Positions 18,620 through 26,487 of a stretch of 64,000 bases of DNA are shown here, piece by piece. The DNA lies in the NCBI GenBank assembly GCA_937930845.1, contig CALHBJ010000001.1, positions 124,001 through 188,000 on the forward strand. Direction: 5' to 3'. The stretch is from an uncultured Rhizobiaceae group bacterium (GTDB lineage Bacteria; Pseudomonadota; Alphaproteobacteria; Rhizobiales; Rhizobiaceae). How positions within the stretch are numbered: position 1 is the stretch's first letter; each line of letters opens with the position of its first letter. Below the pieces are notes generated by a model. The model had not been told where the DNA came from. It worked only from the letters and a program-made list of their open reading frames with translations, and searched no databases. A program made the translations under genes and the position numbers.

Positions 18620-19936
18620 CTAACCCAGCGTTTCGATGCGGATCATCTGGGCTTCGCCAACCAGCCGACCGTCTTTTTGGACCCCTTCAAGAGCATTCTT
18701 GATCGCCTGTTCCGTGGTTTCATGGGTCACCAGAATGATGGGGGCCTGCTCGGAGCTGGCAGTCCCTTTGGCACGGCGCTGCACGATGCTTTCCAACGAA
18801 ATGTCCTGTTCAGCCATGCGGGTTGCAATGGCTGCCATCGTGCCAGGCTTGTCCAATACATTGAGGCGGATAAAGTAGCCGCCTTCGTGGGATCGCATCG
18901 CCGAGCGCGCATGGGGGGTCAGGCTGGTGACCGGCTGACCAAGCACCGGACCGTGCTGATGGCCTGGACGTGCCTTGGCAATATCGCAGATATCACCGGC
19001 CACGGCTGATGCAGTGGCATCACCGCCAGCGCCCGGGCCAGACATCATGAGCGACCCCACGGGTTTGGCTTCGATGGATACAGCATTGGTCACCCCGCCA
19101 ATTTCTGCGATGGCAGAACCCAGCGGCACCAGCGCGGGATGGACACGACTTTCCACACCCGATGATGTTTTGGTGGCCACGCCCAGCAACTTAATGCGGT
19201 ATCCCAGATCGCGGGCGGCTTCGATATCCTCAATGGAAATCTTGGTGATGCCTTCCAGATAGATGGCATCGGGGGCTATGCGTGTCCCAAATGCCAGGCT
19301 GGTCAGAATCGCCAATTTATGCGCCGTGTCATTGCCTTCAATATCGAATGTTGGATCGGCTTCGGCAAAACCTAGTGCTTGCGCGTCCTTGAGACAGTCG
19401 TCAAACGACATGCCCTCATCTTCCATGCGCGTGAGAATGTAATTACAGGTGCCGTTGAGAATGCCAAAAACGCGGGAGACACTATTTGCGGTCAGGGATT
19501 CGCGCATGACTTTGATAATCGGGATGCCGCCAGCGACTGCCGCTTCATAATTGAGCAATACGCCGGCTTGTTCGGCAAGCTCGGCAAGTTCAACACCATG
19601 GGCGGCCAGAAGCGCCTTATTGGCCGTCACGACATGCTTTCCAGCTTTCAATGCGGCTTTGACAGCCGCCAGAGCCGGATCGCCCTCACCGCCCATGAGT
19701 TCCACATAGACATCGATATCATCGCTGGACGCGAGTGCGACCGGATCATCATACCAGGTGTAATTATCGGTTGAAAAACCCCGGTCTGCGCCTTTATTGC
19801 GCGCATTGACGCCCGTGATGGTGATGGCCCGTCCACAGCGTTCGGCCAGTTCTGCGTCCTGACTTTCAACGATCTTGACGAGTGCCGCCCCAACGGTACC
19901 CAAGCCCGAAATTCCCAATCGAATGCTGTTGCTCAT
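18620..19936 (-). CDS. hom: Homoserine dehydrogenase
   Basis: The 438-residue NAD(P)H-dependent enzyme that reduces aspartate semialdehyde to homoserine, the branch point to threonine and methionine. The N-terminal Rossmann motif GLGTVGAAL is at about 11-19, and the catalytic-domain signature GILNGTCNYILTRM is in the middle. A C-terminal ACT domain (about 355-430) suggests allosteric feedback, typically by threonine. There is no fused aspartokinase. metY, further left on the same strand, uses a homoserine-derived ester, so the two genes serve neighbouring steps. Confidence 0.95.
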   Translation of the reverse strand: MSNSIRLGISGLGTVGAALVKIVESQDAELAERCGRAITITGVNARNKGADRGFSTDNYTWYDDPVALASSDDIDVYVELMGGEGDPALAAVKAALKAGKHVVTANKALLAAHGVELAELAEQAGVLLNYEAAVAGGIPIIKVMRESLTANSVSRVFGILNGTCNYILTRMEDEGMSFDDCLKDAQALGFAEADPTFDIEGNDTAHKLAILTSLAFGTRIAPDAIYLEGITKISIEDIEAARDLGYRIKLLGVATKTSSGVESRVHPALVPLGSAIAEIGGVTNAVSIEAKPVGSLMMSGPGAGGDATASAVAGDICDIAKARPGHQHGPVLGQPVTSLTPHARSAMRSHEGGYFIRLNVLDKPGTMAAIATRMAEQDISLESIVQRRAKGTASSEQAPIILVTHETTEQAIKNALEGVQKDGRLVGEAQMIRIETLG

Positions 19937-20107
19937 GGTCGCGGATTATCCCTGTCGTGCTGGCCATTTGGCCCATATCTGCGCGGGCAGCAATGCCTTG
20001 TTTCGCCGCGCTTTGCAATCAATGCAGGCCAGATTGATCGGCATTGCAGACAGGGATTTTGTGTTTTGGATTGGATTTACATGGCAGCGGCATCAGGCTG
20101 GCCAAAG

Positions 20108-20437
20108 CTATTGGATTTCGCGGATTCCGCGCCTGTAGATCGCCTCATTGGGCTGGCTGGAAAGGCGTTCGCCTTCCTGACTGATGCGATTTAGTTCCTC
20201 GGCCGTCTGGACTTTCTCAGCCTCGCTTAGATGTTGCGTTGCCCCGGCAACGGGCTTGCGCAAGTCAGGATAGTCTCCAGATTTTTTCGCGCCGGGATTG
20301 GGCGTATAGGCGGGGGCTGGCGTGAACACGGCTGTTACCGGCGACAGGTCCGTATTGGCTGACGTGCACCCGGTGAGCCATGCGCCCAGAAGCGCAATTA
20401 CAACGCCTGACCTTATGTGAAATTCGCGAATATTCAT
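20108..20437 (-). CDS. Small predicted lipoprotein
   Basis: A protein of 109 residues with a lipoprotein signal peptide: a basic start, a hydrophobic core and the lipobox LTGC with Cys24 as the lipidated residue. The mature part has a Pro-rich linker (about 38-55) and a predicted charged helix (about 70-100). I do not recognise a family. The ATG at 20437 gives the correct signal length; an earlier in-frame ATG would add six residues. It lies between hom and metY on the same strand, with about 170 bases before hom. Confidence 0.75.
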   Translation of the reverse strand: MNIREFHIRSGVVIALLGAWLTGCTSANTDLSPVTAVFTPAPAYTPNPGAKKSGDYPDLRKPVAGATQHLSEAEKVQTAEELNRISQEGERLSSQPNEAIYRRGIREIQ

Positions 20438-20520
20438 GGCAAACTCATCTATCACAAATGTGTCACGAGAATGATAATGCGTGATCCGGCCCGTTTGAGC
20501 CTGTCATGGCAGGTGCGGTC

Positions 20521-20563
20521 AAAAAAGAACCGCAGACCCGATTGGACCTGCGGTTCTTTTTTT
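20521..20563 (-). terminator. Intrinsic terminator of metY
   Basis: A perfect 15-base-pair inverted repeat (20521-20535 with 20548-20562; GAACCGCAG core, loop of 12) ends in T runs on both strands. It lies just after the metY stop on the minus strand. Because the arms include A6 and T7, it could work in both directions, also shielding metY from the other side. Confidence 0.9.
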
Positions 20564-20583
20564 CATCATTTCAGATCAAACGC

Positions 20584-21867
20584 TTAGATGTTTTTAAGCG
20601 CCTGTTCCAAATCAGCAATCAGGTCTTCCGCGTTCTCGATACCAACCGACAGGCGGATCACATCTGCGCCCGCGCCAGCAGCCGCTTTTTGCGTGTCATC
20701 CAATTGGCGGTGTGTGGTGGAAGCCGGATGAATGATCAGCGAACGGGTGTCGCCGATATTGGCCAGGTGGGAGAAAATTTCCACGTTTGACACAAGATCG
20801 ATACCGGACTGATAGCCCCCTTTTACGCCAAAGGTGAACACAGCCCCTGCCCCATTGGGCATGTAACGTTTTTGCATCTCGTGATGTTCATCACCTTCCA
20901 GCCCGGCATAGGAGACCCATGCCACTTTGTCGTGACCCTGCAGGAATTTAGCGACCTTGAACGCATTCTCGCTGTGGCGCTGCATGCGCAATGGCAATGT
21001 CTCGATACCGGTCAAAATCTGGAATGCGTTGAAGGGCGAAATTGCCGGCCCCAGGTCACGCAGGCCCAAAACGCGACAGGCAATGGCGAACGCAAAATTG
21101 CCAAAGGTTTCGGCCAGAACCATGTCATTATATTCCGGGCGCGGCTCGGTGAGAATGGGGTAGCGGTCGTCTTTTGACCAATCAAACGTGCCGCCATCAA
21201 CAATGACGCCACCCATGGAATTACCGTGGCCACCCATGAATTTGGTTAGGGATTGCACGACGATGTCCGCACCGTGCTCGATGGGGCGGCACAGGTAAGG
21301 CGTGGCCATGGTATTGTCCACGATCAGCGGAATATGGTGTTTGCGTGCCACTTCGGCGATGCCGTTGATGTCCATGACCACCCCACCGGGGTTCGCCAGA
21401 CTTTCAATGAAGATGGCTTTGGTTTTGCTGGTGATTTGAGCCTCAAAGGCAGCGGGCGTAATGTCGTCGGCCCAACGCACATGCCAATCAAAGCTCTTGA
21501 AGCTTTGTCCGAACTGATTGATCGACCCGCCATAGAGTTTGCGCGAGGCAATGAATTCGTCACCCGGCTGCATCAGGGCATGCATGACCAAAAGCTGTGC
21601 GGCATGGCCAGAAGCCACTGCCAGCGCTGCCGTGCCGCCTTCCAAAGCCGCCACCCGCTCTTCGAGCACGGCGGTGGTGGGGTTGGTGATGCGGGTATAA
21701 ATATTGCCGAATGCCTGGAGGCCAAACAGTGAGGCGGCGTGATCAACATCATCAAACACAAATGACGCGGTTTGATAAATCGGGGTGATGCGGGCACCGG
21801 TGGCCGGGTCCGGCTGGGCACCGGCGTGAATGGCAAGGGTGTCGAATCCAGGTTCGCGGTTGCTCAT
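20584..21867 (-). CDS. metY: O-acetylhomoserine aminocarboxypropyltransferase (sulfhydrylase)
   Basis: A PLP enzyme of 427 residues of the Cys/Met metabolism class that joins sulfide (or methanethiol) to O-acetylhomoserine to form homocysteine (or methionine). The PLP lysine is Lys209 in VQSLTKFMGGHGNSMGG, and the cofactor aspartate is Asp184 in LIVDNTMATP. The N-terminal FDTLAIHAG and YQTASFVFDD motifs and the length separate MetY from shorter cystathionine lyases. The ATG at 21867 is preceded by GGAG-type sequence; an in-frame upstream codon at 21888 is less family-like. I looked for a SAM-II riboswitch in the 211-base leader and did not find its conserved bases. A strong terminator follows. 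Confidence 0.93.
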   Translation of the reverse strand: MSNREPGFDTLAIHAGAQPDPATGARITPIYQTASFVFDDVDHAASLFGLQAFGNIYTRITNPTTAVLEERVAALEGGTAALAVASGHAAQLLVMHALMQPGDEFIASRKLYGGSINQFGQSFKSFDWHVRWADDITPAAFEAQITSKTKAIFIESLANPGGVVMDINGIAEVARKHHIPLIVDNTMATPYLCRPIEHGADIVVQSLTKFMGGHGNSMGGVIVDGGTFDWSKDDRYPILTEPRPEYNDMVLAETFGNFAFAIACRVLGLRDLGPAISPFNAFQILTGIETLPLRMQRHSENAFKVAKFLQGHDKVAWVSYAGLEGDEHHEMQKRYMPNGAGAVFTFGVKGGYQSGIDLVSNVEIFSHLANIGDTRSLIIHPASTTHRQLDDTQKAAAGAGADVIRLSVGIENAEDLIADLEQALKNI

Positions 21868-22078
21868 TTTCAGGAGTCCTCGTGGCAATCGTTTTGCAAT
21901 GAACAGTCGTTATCCACCAATGCTGCGATGGCGTCAAAGGCCGATGTCGGTTTTGGTGAACCGCAAAAGGAAATGATTTTGCGCGTTTTGTCCGTCAACC
22001 AGATTGAACTTGCTCAAATGACGATTTGTCCAGACCAATGAATCACTTAGGCGCATTGGCTTGAAAATTGATTCAAGA

Positions 22079-22600
22079 TTATTCCGACAGAAGATAATGC
22101 TGAAAGCCGCGCTGTAGCTTGGGCTTGCGGCTGGAAATCGTGCGTCTGTTGAAGCCTGCCCAGCCTATCTCACCGCTCAGGCGGGCATATTCAATCTTCG
22201 GGCAGCGGTTTTGAATGACTTCAATGCCGGCCATCTCCAAGCTTGCGGCCACCGCATCATCGCGAATGCCAAGCTGCGCCCAGACCACGGAAGGTAATTT
22301 TGGCATGGCCATGATTTCCATCACAATGCTTGGCAACGCATCTGCATGACGAAACACATCCACCATATCAACCGGCTCCGGCAGGTCGGCCAGGCTGGCA
22401 TAGGTCATCGCACCGGCAATTTCCGTACCTGCCCTGCCCGGATTGATGGGAAATATCCGATAGCCCTTTGCCACCAGATATTTTGCCACAAAGAATGAGG
22501 GACGCACCTCATTGGCACTGGCACCAATGATCGCGATTGATTTGACTGAACTCAATATGCTGCGCACATGTTGGTCCGGGTAAAAATCGTGTTCCTGCAC
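22079..22600 (-). CDS. CoA-binding-domain protein (YccU-like)
   Basis: A protein of 173 residues made of a single Rossmann-type CoA-binding domain like that at the N-terminus of succinyl-CoA ligase alpha. The motif IAIIGASANEVRPSF and the later YRIFPINPGRAG are typical of the YccU group, and MVDVFRHAD follows. The function of this group is unknown; ligand binding to CoA or acyl-CoA is inferred from the fold. I start it at GTG 22600, which overlaps the stop of the crotonase gene (TAGTG); TTG at 22615 is the alternative. The overlap indicates an operon with the acyl-CoA gene upstream. Confidence 0.88.
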   Translation of the reverse strand: MQEHDFYPDQHVRSILSSVKSIAIIGASANEVRPSFFVAKYLVAKGYRIFPINPGRAGTEIAGAMTYASLADLPEPVDMVDVFRHADALPSIVMEIMAMPKLPSVVWAQLGIRDDAVAASLEMAGIEVIQNRCPKIEYARLSGEIGWAGFNRRTISSRKPKLQRGFQHYLLSE

Positions 22601-23430
22601 TATTCGTCCCGCCAAACAGCCGGGCGATCTTCGAGGAAGGCGCCGATGCCCTCTTCTGCATCGGCTGCCATCATGTTCAGTGTCATGACTTCAGCGGTAT
22701 GTGCATAGGCGTCTGTGAGGTTCATTTCCGCCTGCTGGTAGAATGCCTGCTTGCCGACCTTGAGCGTGTGGGCGCTCTTTTGGGCAATTTTTCGCGCATA
22801 TTGCAGGGTTATCTTTTGCAGGTAGTCCACCGGCACAACCCGGTTGATCAGGCCAATTTCACGGGCATGACTTGGGGTAACGGCTTCGCCGGTGAGCAGC
22901 ATTTCCATGGCATGTTTGCGGTGCACATTGCGCGACAGGGCAACCATTGGCGTTGAACAAAACAGGCCAATATGAACGCCGGGCGTGCAGAAAGTCGCGT
23001 CTTCACTGGCAATTGCCAGATCACATGAAGCAACCAATTGACACCCGGCAGCGGTTGCAAGGCCGTTGACTTCTGCGATCACCGGTTTGGGGTGGGCGAC
23101 GATGGTTTGCATGAGTTCGGCACATTGCAGCATCAGGGCTTTGAAGTAGGCATGCCCGCCGTCGGAATCCTTGCGGTGGCCGGTCAGTTCTTTCAAATCA
23201 TGCCCGGCACAAAACAGATGTCCGTTGGCCGCCAATATGATGACGCGCACATCGCGATCGTCGCTGGCTGCATCCAATGCCGATTTCAAGGCCGCCAGCA
23301 TCGCTTCAGACAACGTGTTGGCGGGCGGGTTGTTGAACACCAGCCGCAATATGCCGCCCTCAAGGCGTTGAGTTGCCAAAGGTGCCTGGTCCAGCGCTTC
23401 TGGTGTTTTGATGTTGAGAATTTCAGCCAT
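22600..23430 (-). CDS. Enoyl-CoA hydratase/isomerase-family protein, ECHDC3-like, without catalytic glutamates
   Basis: A crotonase-fold protein of 276 residues. The oxyanion-hole segments are present (GHLFCAGHDLKEL and GLATAAGCQLVASCDLA), but the two glutamates used by true enoyl-CoA hydratases are not: the first is Gln in AAGCQL, and the second position reads TPGVHIG. The string GLFCSTPMVALSR and the C-terminal EEGIGAFLEDRPAVW resemble the poorly understood ECHDC3 group. It therefore binds an acyl-CoA but may not hydrate enoyl-CoA. The ATG at 23430 is preceded by GGAA. It is divergent from a second crotonase gene 107 bases away and coupled to the CoA-binding protein gene. Confidence 0.88.
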   Translation of the reverse strand: MAEILNIKTPEALDQAPLATQRLEGGILRLVFNNPPANTLSEAMLAALKSALDAASDDRDVRVIILAANGHLFCAGHDLKELTGHRKDSDGGHAYFKALMLQCAELMQTIVAHPKPVIAEVNGLATAAGCQLVASCDLAIASEDATFCTPGVHIGLFCSTPMVALSRNVHRKHAMEMLLTGEAVTPSHAREIGLINRVVPVDYLQKITLQYARKIAQKSAHTLKVGKQAFYQQAEMNLTDAYAHTAEVMTLNMMAADAEEGIGAFLEDRPAVWRDE

Positions 23431-23537
23431 CTTGTCGTTCCACGAAGTAAACGTTTGCCCCATGACTAGATTGTTGCAAATCTCGAAGCAAGGAGCCGCG
23501 CGCGGTTGATATTTGGAAAATGTGCAGGGAGAAAGAT

Positions 23538-24404
23538 ATGAGCGAACCTGTTTTGCTTGAGAAAGACGGGCGCATTGCGCGCATCATTCTCAACCGGCCT
23601 GAGGTTCTCAACGCGATTGATGACGATCTCCCGGCCTGCCTTGCCCAAAAGGTGGCGCTGGCCAATGCCGACCCGGACATCCACGTTATTGTCCTGTCTG
23701 GTGCGGGCGAAGCATTCTGTGCCGGGTATGATCTGGCTTACTATGCCCAGGCGGCTGAGGGTGATGGGCGCAAACTGACCCAGGACATGCCTTGGGATCC
23801 AATGAAGGATTATGCCTTCATGGCGCGCAACACTGAGCATTTCATGTCCTTGTGGCATTCCCACAAACCGGTGATTGCGCAAATCCACGGATATGCGGTT
23901 GCTGGCGGGTCTGATATTGCCCTGTGCTGTGATCTCATCGTGATGGCAGAAGACGCGCAGATTGGCTATATGCCCGTGCGGGTCTGGGGATGTCCGACAA
24001 CCGCCATGTGGACCTATCGCGTTGGCCCGGAACAGGCCAAGCGCATGTTGTTTACCGGAGACAAGATTGATGGCCGCGAAGCAATGCGCATTGGATTGAT
24101 CCACAAGGCGGTCCCGCAGGAAAACCTGGAACGGGAAACCAACGCGCTGGCGCACCGCATCAGCACCGTGCCGACAAATCAATTGATGATGCAGAAAATG
24201 GTGATTAATCAGGTGGTTGAATCCATGGGACTGGCACAAACCCAGCGTCTGGCGACTGTTTTTGACGGCATCACGCGCCACTCCCCAGAAGGCATGAGCT
24301 TCAAGCATCGCAGCGAGGCCCATGGGTGGAAAGAGACTGTGCGCGAACGCGACAACGGCACCTATGACTGGACCCGCAACCAACCAATCAATCCGAAAGA
24401 CTGA
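23538..24404 (+). CDS. Crotonase-family protein (enoyl-CoA hydratase/isomerase superfamily)
   Basis: A protein of 288 residues with the crotonase fold. The first oxyanion segment is AFCAGYDLAYY and the second is GYAVAGGSDIALCCDL. The first catalytic-Glu position holds Asp in GGSDIA, and I see no glutamate at the second (YMPVRVWG), so the reaction is uncertain. The C-terminus is longer and more charged than in simple hydratases. The ATG at 23538 has GGGAGAAAG directly upstream. It is followed after five bases by a hotdog thioesterase, suggesting a two-gene operon, and is divergent from the ECHDC3-like gene. Confidence 0.88.
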   Translation: MSEPVLLEKDGRIARIILNRPEVLNAIDDDLPACLAQKVALANADPDIHVIVLSGAGEAFCAGYDLAYYAQAAEGDGRKLTQDMPWDPMKDYAFMARNTEHFMSLWHSHKPVIAQIHGYAVAGGSDIALCCDLIVMAEDAQIGYMPVRVWGCPTTAMWTYRVGPEQAKRMLFTGDKIDGREAMRIGLIHKAVPQENLERETNALAHRISTVPTNQLMMQKMVINQVVESMGLAQTQRLATVFDGITRHSPEGMSFKHRSEAHGWKETVRERDNGTYDWTRNQPINPKD

Positions 24405-24409
24405 AATTT

Positions 24410-24853
24410 ATGCCCGACACCAAAGCGCAGCCCGTTCTGGGCGTTAAGGAACTCAATACCTATATTGCCGAGGTCTATCCGCAGATTATTGAACAATTCC
24501 CCCATTACCGGGTGACTGCAGTGGAACCCGAACGTGTCCTCCTGGAACTGGGCACGGATGAAAATCACATCAGAGCGGGCGGCACGATTTCTGGTCCCAC
24601 GCTTTTCGCTTTTGCAGATATGGGCGGTTATGCCTGTGTTTTGTCCCATGTGGGGCGTGAAGCGCTTGCCGTCACAACCAATTTGAACATTAATTTCATG
24701 CGAAAAGCCGAGCCCGGCGTTCTGGCCGGAGAATGTCGCATTCTCAAAATGGGCAAGCGGCTGATGGTGTTTGATATTGCCATCACACTAAAAGGCGATG
24801 ATGCGATCATTGCCCATGCCACGGGCACATATGCCATTCCGCCCAAAGGTTGA
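24410..24853 (+). CDS. PaaI-type hotdog-fold acyl-CoA thioesterase
   Basis: A protein of 147 residues with the single hotdog domain of the PaaI/YbgC-like thioesterase group. The helix region HIRAGGTISGPTLFAFADMG carries the conserved Gly and Asp positions, and TTNLNINFMRKAEPG forms the central strand and turn. It probably hydrolyses an acyl-CoA made or used by the crotonase-family protein encoded five bases upstream. The physiological substrate is unknown. Confidence 0.88.
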   Translation: MPDTKAQPVLGVKELNTYIAEVYPQIIEQFPHYRVTAVEPERVLLELGTDENHIRAGGTISGPTLFAFADMGGYACVLSHVGREALAVTTNLNINFMRKAEPGVLAGECRILKMGKRLMVFDIAITLKGDDAIIAHATGTYAIPPKG

Positions 24854-24903
24854 ATTTCTGCAACGGCGAAACAGATTGGGGCGCAGTGGCTGTAATTGGT
24901 GGC

Positions 24904-25006
24904 ATAAACAAACAAGGTCCGGCCAAGAACTCGGGCCGGACCTTGCTGTCGTAAAGTTTGGGGAACTTTACGCGCCCTCATTGAAGCTGCTGTTGGGCGA
25001 CAGCAG
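24904..25006 (-). ncRNA. Candidate small RNA of three hairpins with terminator
   Basis: Read on the minus strand there are three consecutive perfect hairpins: 25006-24987 (7 bp, loop 6), 24972-24950 (9 bp, loop 5) and 24945-24913 (12 bp, loop 9). The last is GC-rich (CAAGGTCCGGCC / GGCCGGACCTTG) and is followed by TTTGTTTAT, so it looks like an intrinsic terminator on this strand. On the plus strand the same hairpin lacks a T run but could still end the thioesterase transcript. No known RNA family was recognised and no promoter was clearly identified, so this is a candidate only. Confidence 0.4.
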
Positions 25007-25013
25007 GGATCAT

Positions 25014-25047
25014 CTCAATTGAGCATCAATTTCTTACGTTACGTAAG
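25014..25047. repeat. Two adjacent palindromes, possible operator
   Basis: A 10-base palindrome CTCAATTGAG (25014-25023) is followed by a 15-base inverted repeat CTTACGT-T-ACGTAAG (25033-25047). The second has the size and symmetry of a dimeric repressor or MerR-type activator site. The acyl-CoA genes to the left make a fatty-acid or branched-chain regulator conceivable, but no regulator gene lies nearby. Confidence 0.4.
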
Positions 25048-25155
25048 CTTTTGTGTCAACGCTGTTTGATAAAAAAATTCACGCCTGGTGTTTCGCAGCC
25101 CCGCCTACCCTTTTTGTTGGGTGGCCGAGAAGCCTGGATGGGATGAAAATTGTGC

Positions 25156-25169
25156 GGTATTATAATACC
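25156..25169. repeat. Perfect 14-base palindrome GGTATTATAATACC
   Basis: A perfect palindrome that contains TATAAT on both strands. It may be an operator or a -10 element, but no good -35 box is found at the proper distance on either strand. It lies about 60 bases upstream of the rplM promoter. Confidence 0.45.
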
Positions 25170-25195
25170 TATTTTCTAATCCATTGTTTTGTATA

Positions 25196-25215
25196 TCTTT
25201 TCTTGAAAGAAAAGA
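25196..25215. repeat. Inverted repeat TCTTTTCTT-GA-AAGAAAAGA
   Basis: A perfect 9-base-pair inverted repeat with a two-base centre, all A/T-rich, ending 11 bases upstream of the rplM -35 box. It may be a protein-binding site or an UP-like element for the strong ribosomal promoter. Confidence 0.4.
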
Positions 25216-25226
25216 AAAAATAGCAT

Positions 25227-25255
25227 TTGACGTTTCAATCTGGCTGGCCTAAATC
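25227..25255 (+). promoter_or_regulatory. Sigma-70-type promoter of rplM-rpsI
   Basis: The -35 box TTGACG (25227-25232) and the -10 box TAAATC (25250-25255) are separated by 17 bases, and A/T-rich DNA lies upstream. Transcription would begin near 25262 and leave a leader of about 90 bases before rplM. Confidence 0.65.
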
Positions 25256-25264
25256 ACCGCCAAC

Positions 25265-25286
25265 GGTTTTGACTTTTGGCAAAACC
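25265..25286 (+). promoter_or_regulatory. Leader hairpin upstream of rplM
   Basis: GGTTTTG (25265-25271) pairs with CAAAACC (25280-25286) around an 8-base loop, at the predicted 5' end of the rplM transcript. Leaders of ribosomal protein operons often bind their own product, and L13 is known to autoregulate in E. coli. That this hairpin does so is an inference. Confidence 0.35.
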
Positions 25287-25353
25287 TTGTCGCTGGCAGC
25301 TTTTGTTGCTGATGCAAAAATTTAAAATACAAACAATTCAGGGCATACCCTAC

Positions 25354-25818
25354 ATGAAAACCTTCTCGCAAAAGCCTGCGGAAGTAGAGAAAAATTGGAT
25401 CGTCATCGACGCCGATGGCGTTGTTCCAGGCCGTCTCGCTTCTTTTGTGGCAAACCGCCTGCGCGGCAAGCACAAACCAACCTTCACGCCCCATGTGGAC
25501 GATGGCGATAACGTCATCATCGTGAATGCGGACAAAGTTGCCTTCACCGGCAAGAAGTTTTCCGACAAAAAATATTACTGGCACACCGGTTATCCTGGCG
25601 GCATCAAAGAGCGTACAGCTCGCGCCCTGCTGGAAGGCCGTTTTCCAGAGCGTGTTATGCAAAAAGCCATTGAGCGCATGATGCCCGGCGGACCGCTTTC
25701 ACGCCGCCAAATGAAAAACCTCTATGTTTATGCTGGTCCTGACCACAAGCATGAGGCTCAAAAGCCAACAACCATCGACATGGCGTCGCTGAACCCTAAA
25801 AACAAAAGGAGCGCCTGA
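25354..25818 (+). CDS. rplM: 50S ribosomal protein L13
   Basis: Large-subunit protein of 154 residues, an early assembly protein that binds 23S rRNA. The signature region [20 protein letters not shown] near residues 49-68 and the later [20 protein letters not shown]-like stretch (here [19 protein letters not shown]) are characteristic. The ATG at 25354 gives the expected [10 protein letters not shown]; the frame is open further upstream but without family similarity. rpsI follows after five bases, forming the usual rplM-rpsI operon. Confidence 0.97.
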   Translation: MKTFSQKPAEVEKNWIVIDADGVVPGRLASFVANRLRGKHKPTFTPHVDDGDNVIIVNADKVAFTGKKFSDKKYYWHTGYPGGIKERTARALLEGRFPERVMQKAIERMMPGGPLSRRQMKNLYVYAGPDHKHEAQKPTTIDMASLNPKNKRSA

Positions 25819-25823
25819 TCGTC

Positions 25824-26405
25824 ATGGCTGAAATTAATTCCCTTGAAGAACTTGGCAGCGCCCTGGGCAATGCACCTGTGGCGGAAGCCGGCACAGATGC
25901 AGCTCCTGTTGCAGCCTCTCCTGCCGCGCCGCTTTACGAGCGCAAGGTCGACGAACATGGCCGCGCTTATGCCACCGGCAAACGTAAGGACGCGATTGCG
26001 CGGGTCTGGCTGAAACCAGGTTCAGGCCGCATCATCATTGAAGGCGTGACCAAGAGCCGTGCTGTTCGTGCGAAAAACCGCAAGGAAGGCACGAAAGCCA
26101 GTAAAGAGCGTGATTTCACTGAATATTTCGCCCGTCCCGTGTTGCAGATGGTGGTTAAGCAGCCACTGGTCGCGACCGGTCGTGAAACCCAGTTTGACAT
26201 CATTGCAACGGTTTCTGGCGGCGGTTTGTCTGGCCAGGCCGGTGCTTTGCGCCACGGCATTTCCAAGGCTTTGACTTATTTCGAGCCAGAACTGCGCGCG
26301 ACACTGAAATCTGGTGGCTTCCTGACCCGCGACAGCCGTGTTGTGGAACGTAAGAAATACGGCCGTGCAAAAGCCCGCCGTTCGTTCCAGTTCTCGAAGC
26401 GTTAA
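25824..26405 (+). CDS. rpsI: 30S ribosomal protein S9
   Basis: Small-subunit protein of 193 residues whose C-terminal tail reaches the P-site tRNA; the terminal SKR is intact. The conserved core starts at about residue 50 ([17 protein letters not shown]). The N-terminal 45 residues are an Ala/Pro/Glu-rich extension that I associate with alphaproteobacterial S9. It is the second gene of the rplM-rpsI operon and is followed by a strong terminator. Confidence 0.97.
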   Translation: MAEINSLEELGSALGNAPVAEAGTDAAPVAASPAAPLYERKVDEHGRAYATGKRKDAIARVWLKPGSGRIIIEGVTKSRAVRAKNRKEGTKASKERDFTEYFARPVLQMVVKQPLVATGRETQFDIIATVSGGGLSGQAGALRHGISKALTYFEPELRATLKSGGFLTRDSRVVERKKYGRAKARRSFQFSKR

Positions 26406-26436
26406 GGCTCGACCAACATTCACCTTCGGGTGTATC

Positions 26437-26466
26437 AAAGGCGGGTCGCAAGACCCGCCTTTTTTT
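26437..26466 (+). terminator. Intrinsic terminator of the rplM-rpsI operon
   Basis: AAAGGCGGGTC (26437-26447) pairs with GACCCGCCTTT (26452-26462) around a GCAA tetraloop, and seven or more T residues end the structure. It lies about 30 bases after the rpsI stop and just ahead of the RidA gene. Confidence 0.93.
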
Positions 26467-26487
26467 GTGCAATGTGGAACAAACCAA

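Larger units (their letters stand above)
24854..25353. other. Hairpin-rich 500-base intergenic region before rplM
   Basis: This is the only gene-free stretch over 300 bases. The left half (24904-25047) holds three hairpins and two short palindromes. The middle is unremarkable except for a C/T-rich stretch. The right half is AT-rich and carries two more palindromes, the rplM promoter and an RNA leader. I see no plausible protein-coding gene in it. The separate elements are listed individually. Confidence 0.8.

Noticed and set aside
21868-22078. SAM-II riboswitch upstream of metY
   Set aside because: This is a common place for SAM-II in alphaproteobacteria, but reading the minus strand I did not find its conserved pseudoknot bases or the GCTAAA segment.
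23466-24383. Open frame of 305 codons antisense to the second crotonase gene
   Set aside because: The sense strand has clear crotonase motifs, a good ribosome site and a start; the antisense product has no recognisable feature.
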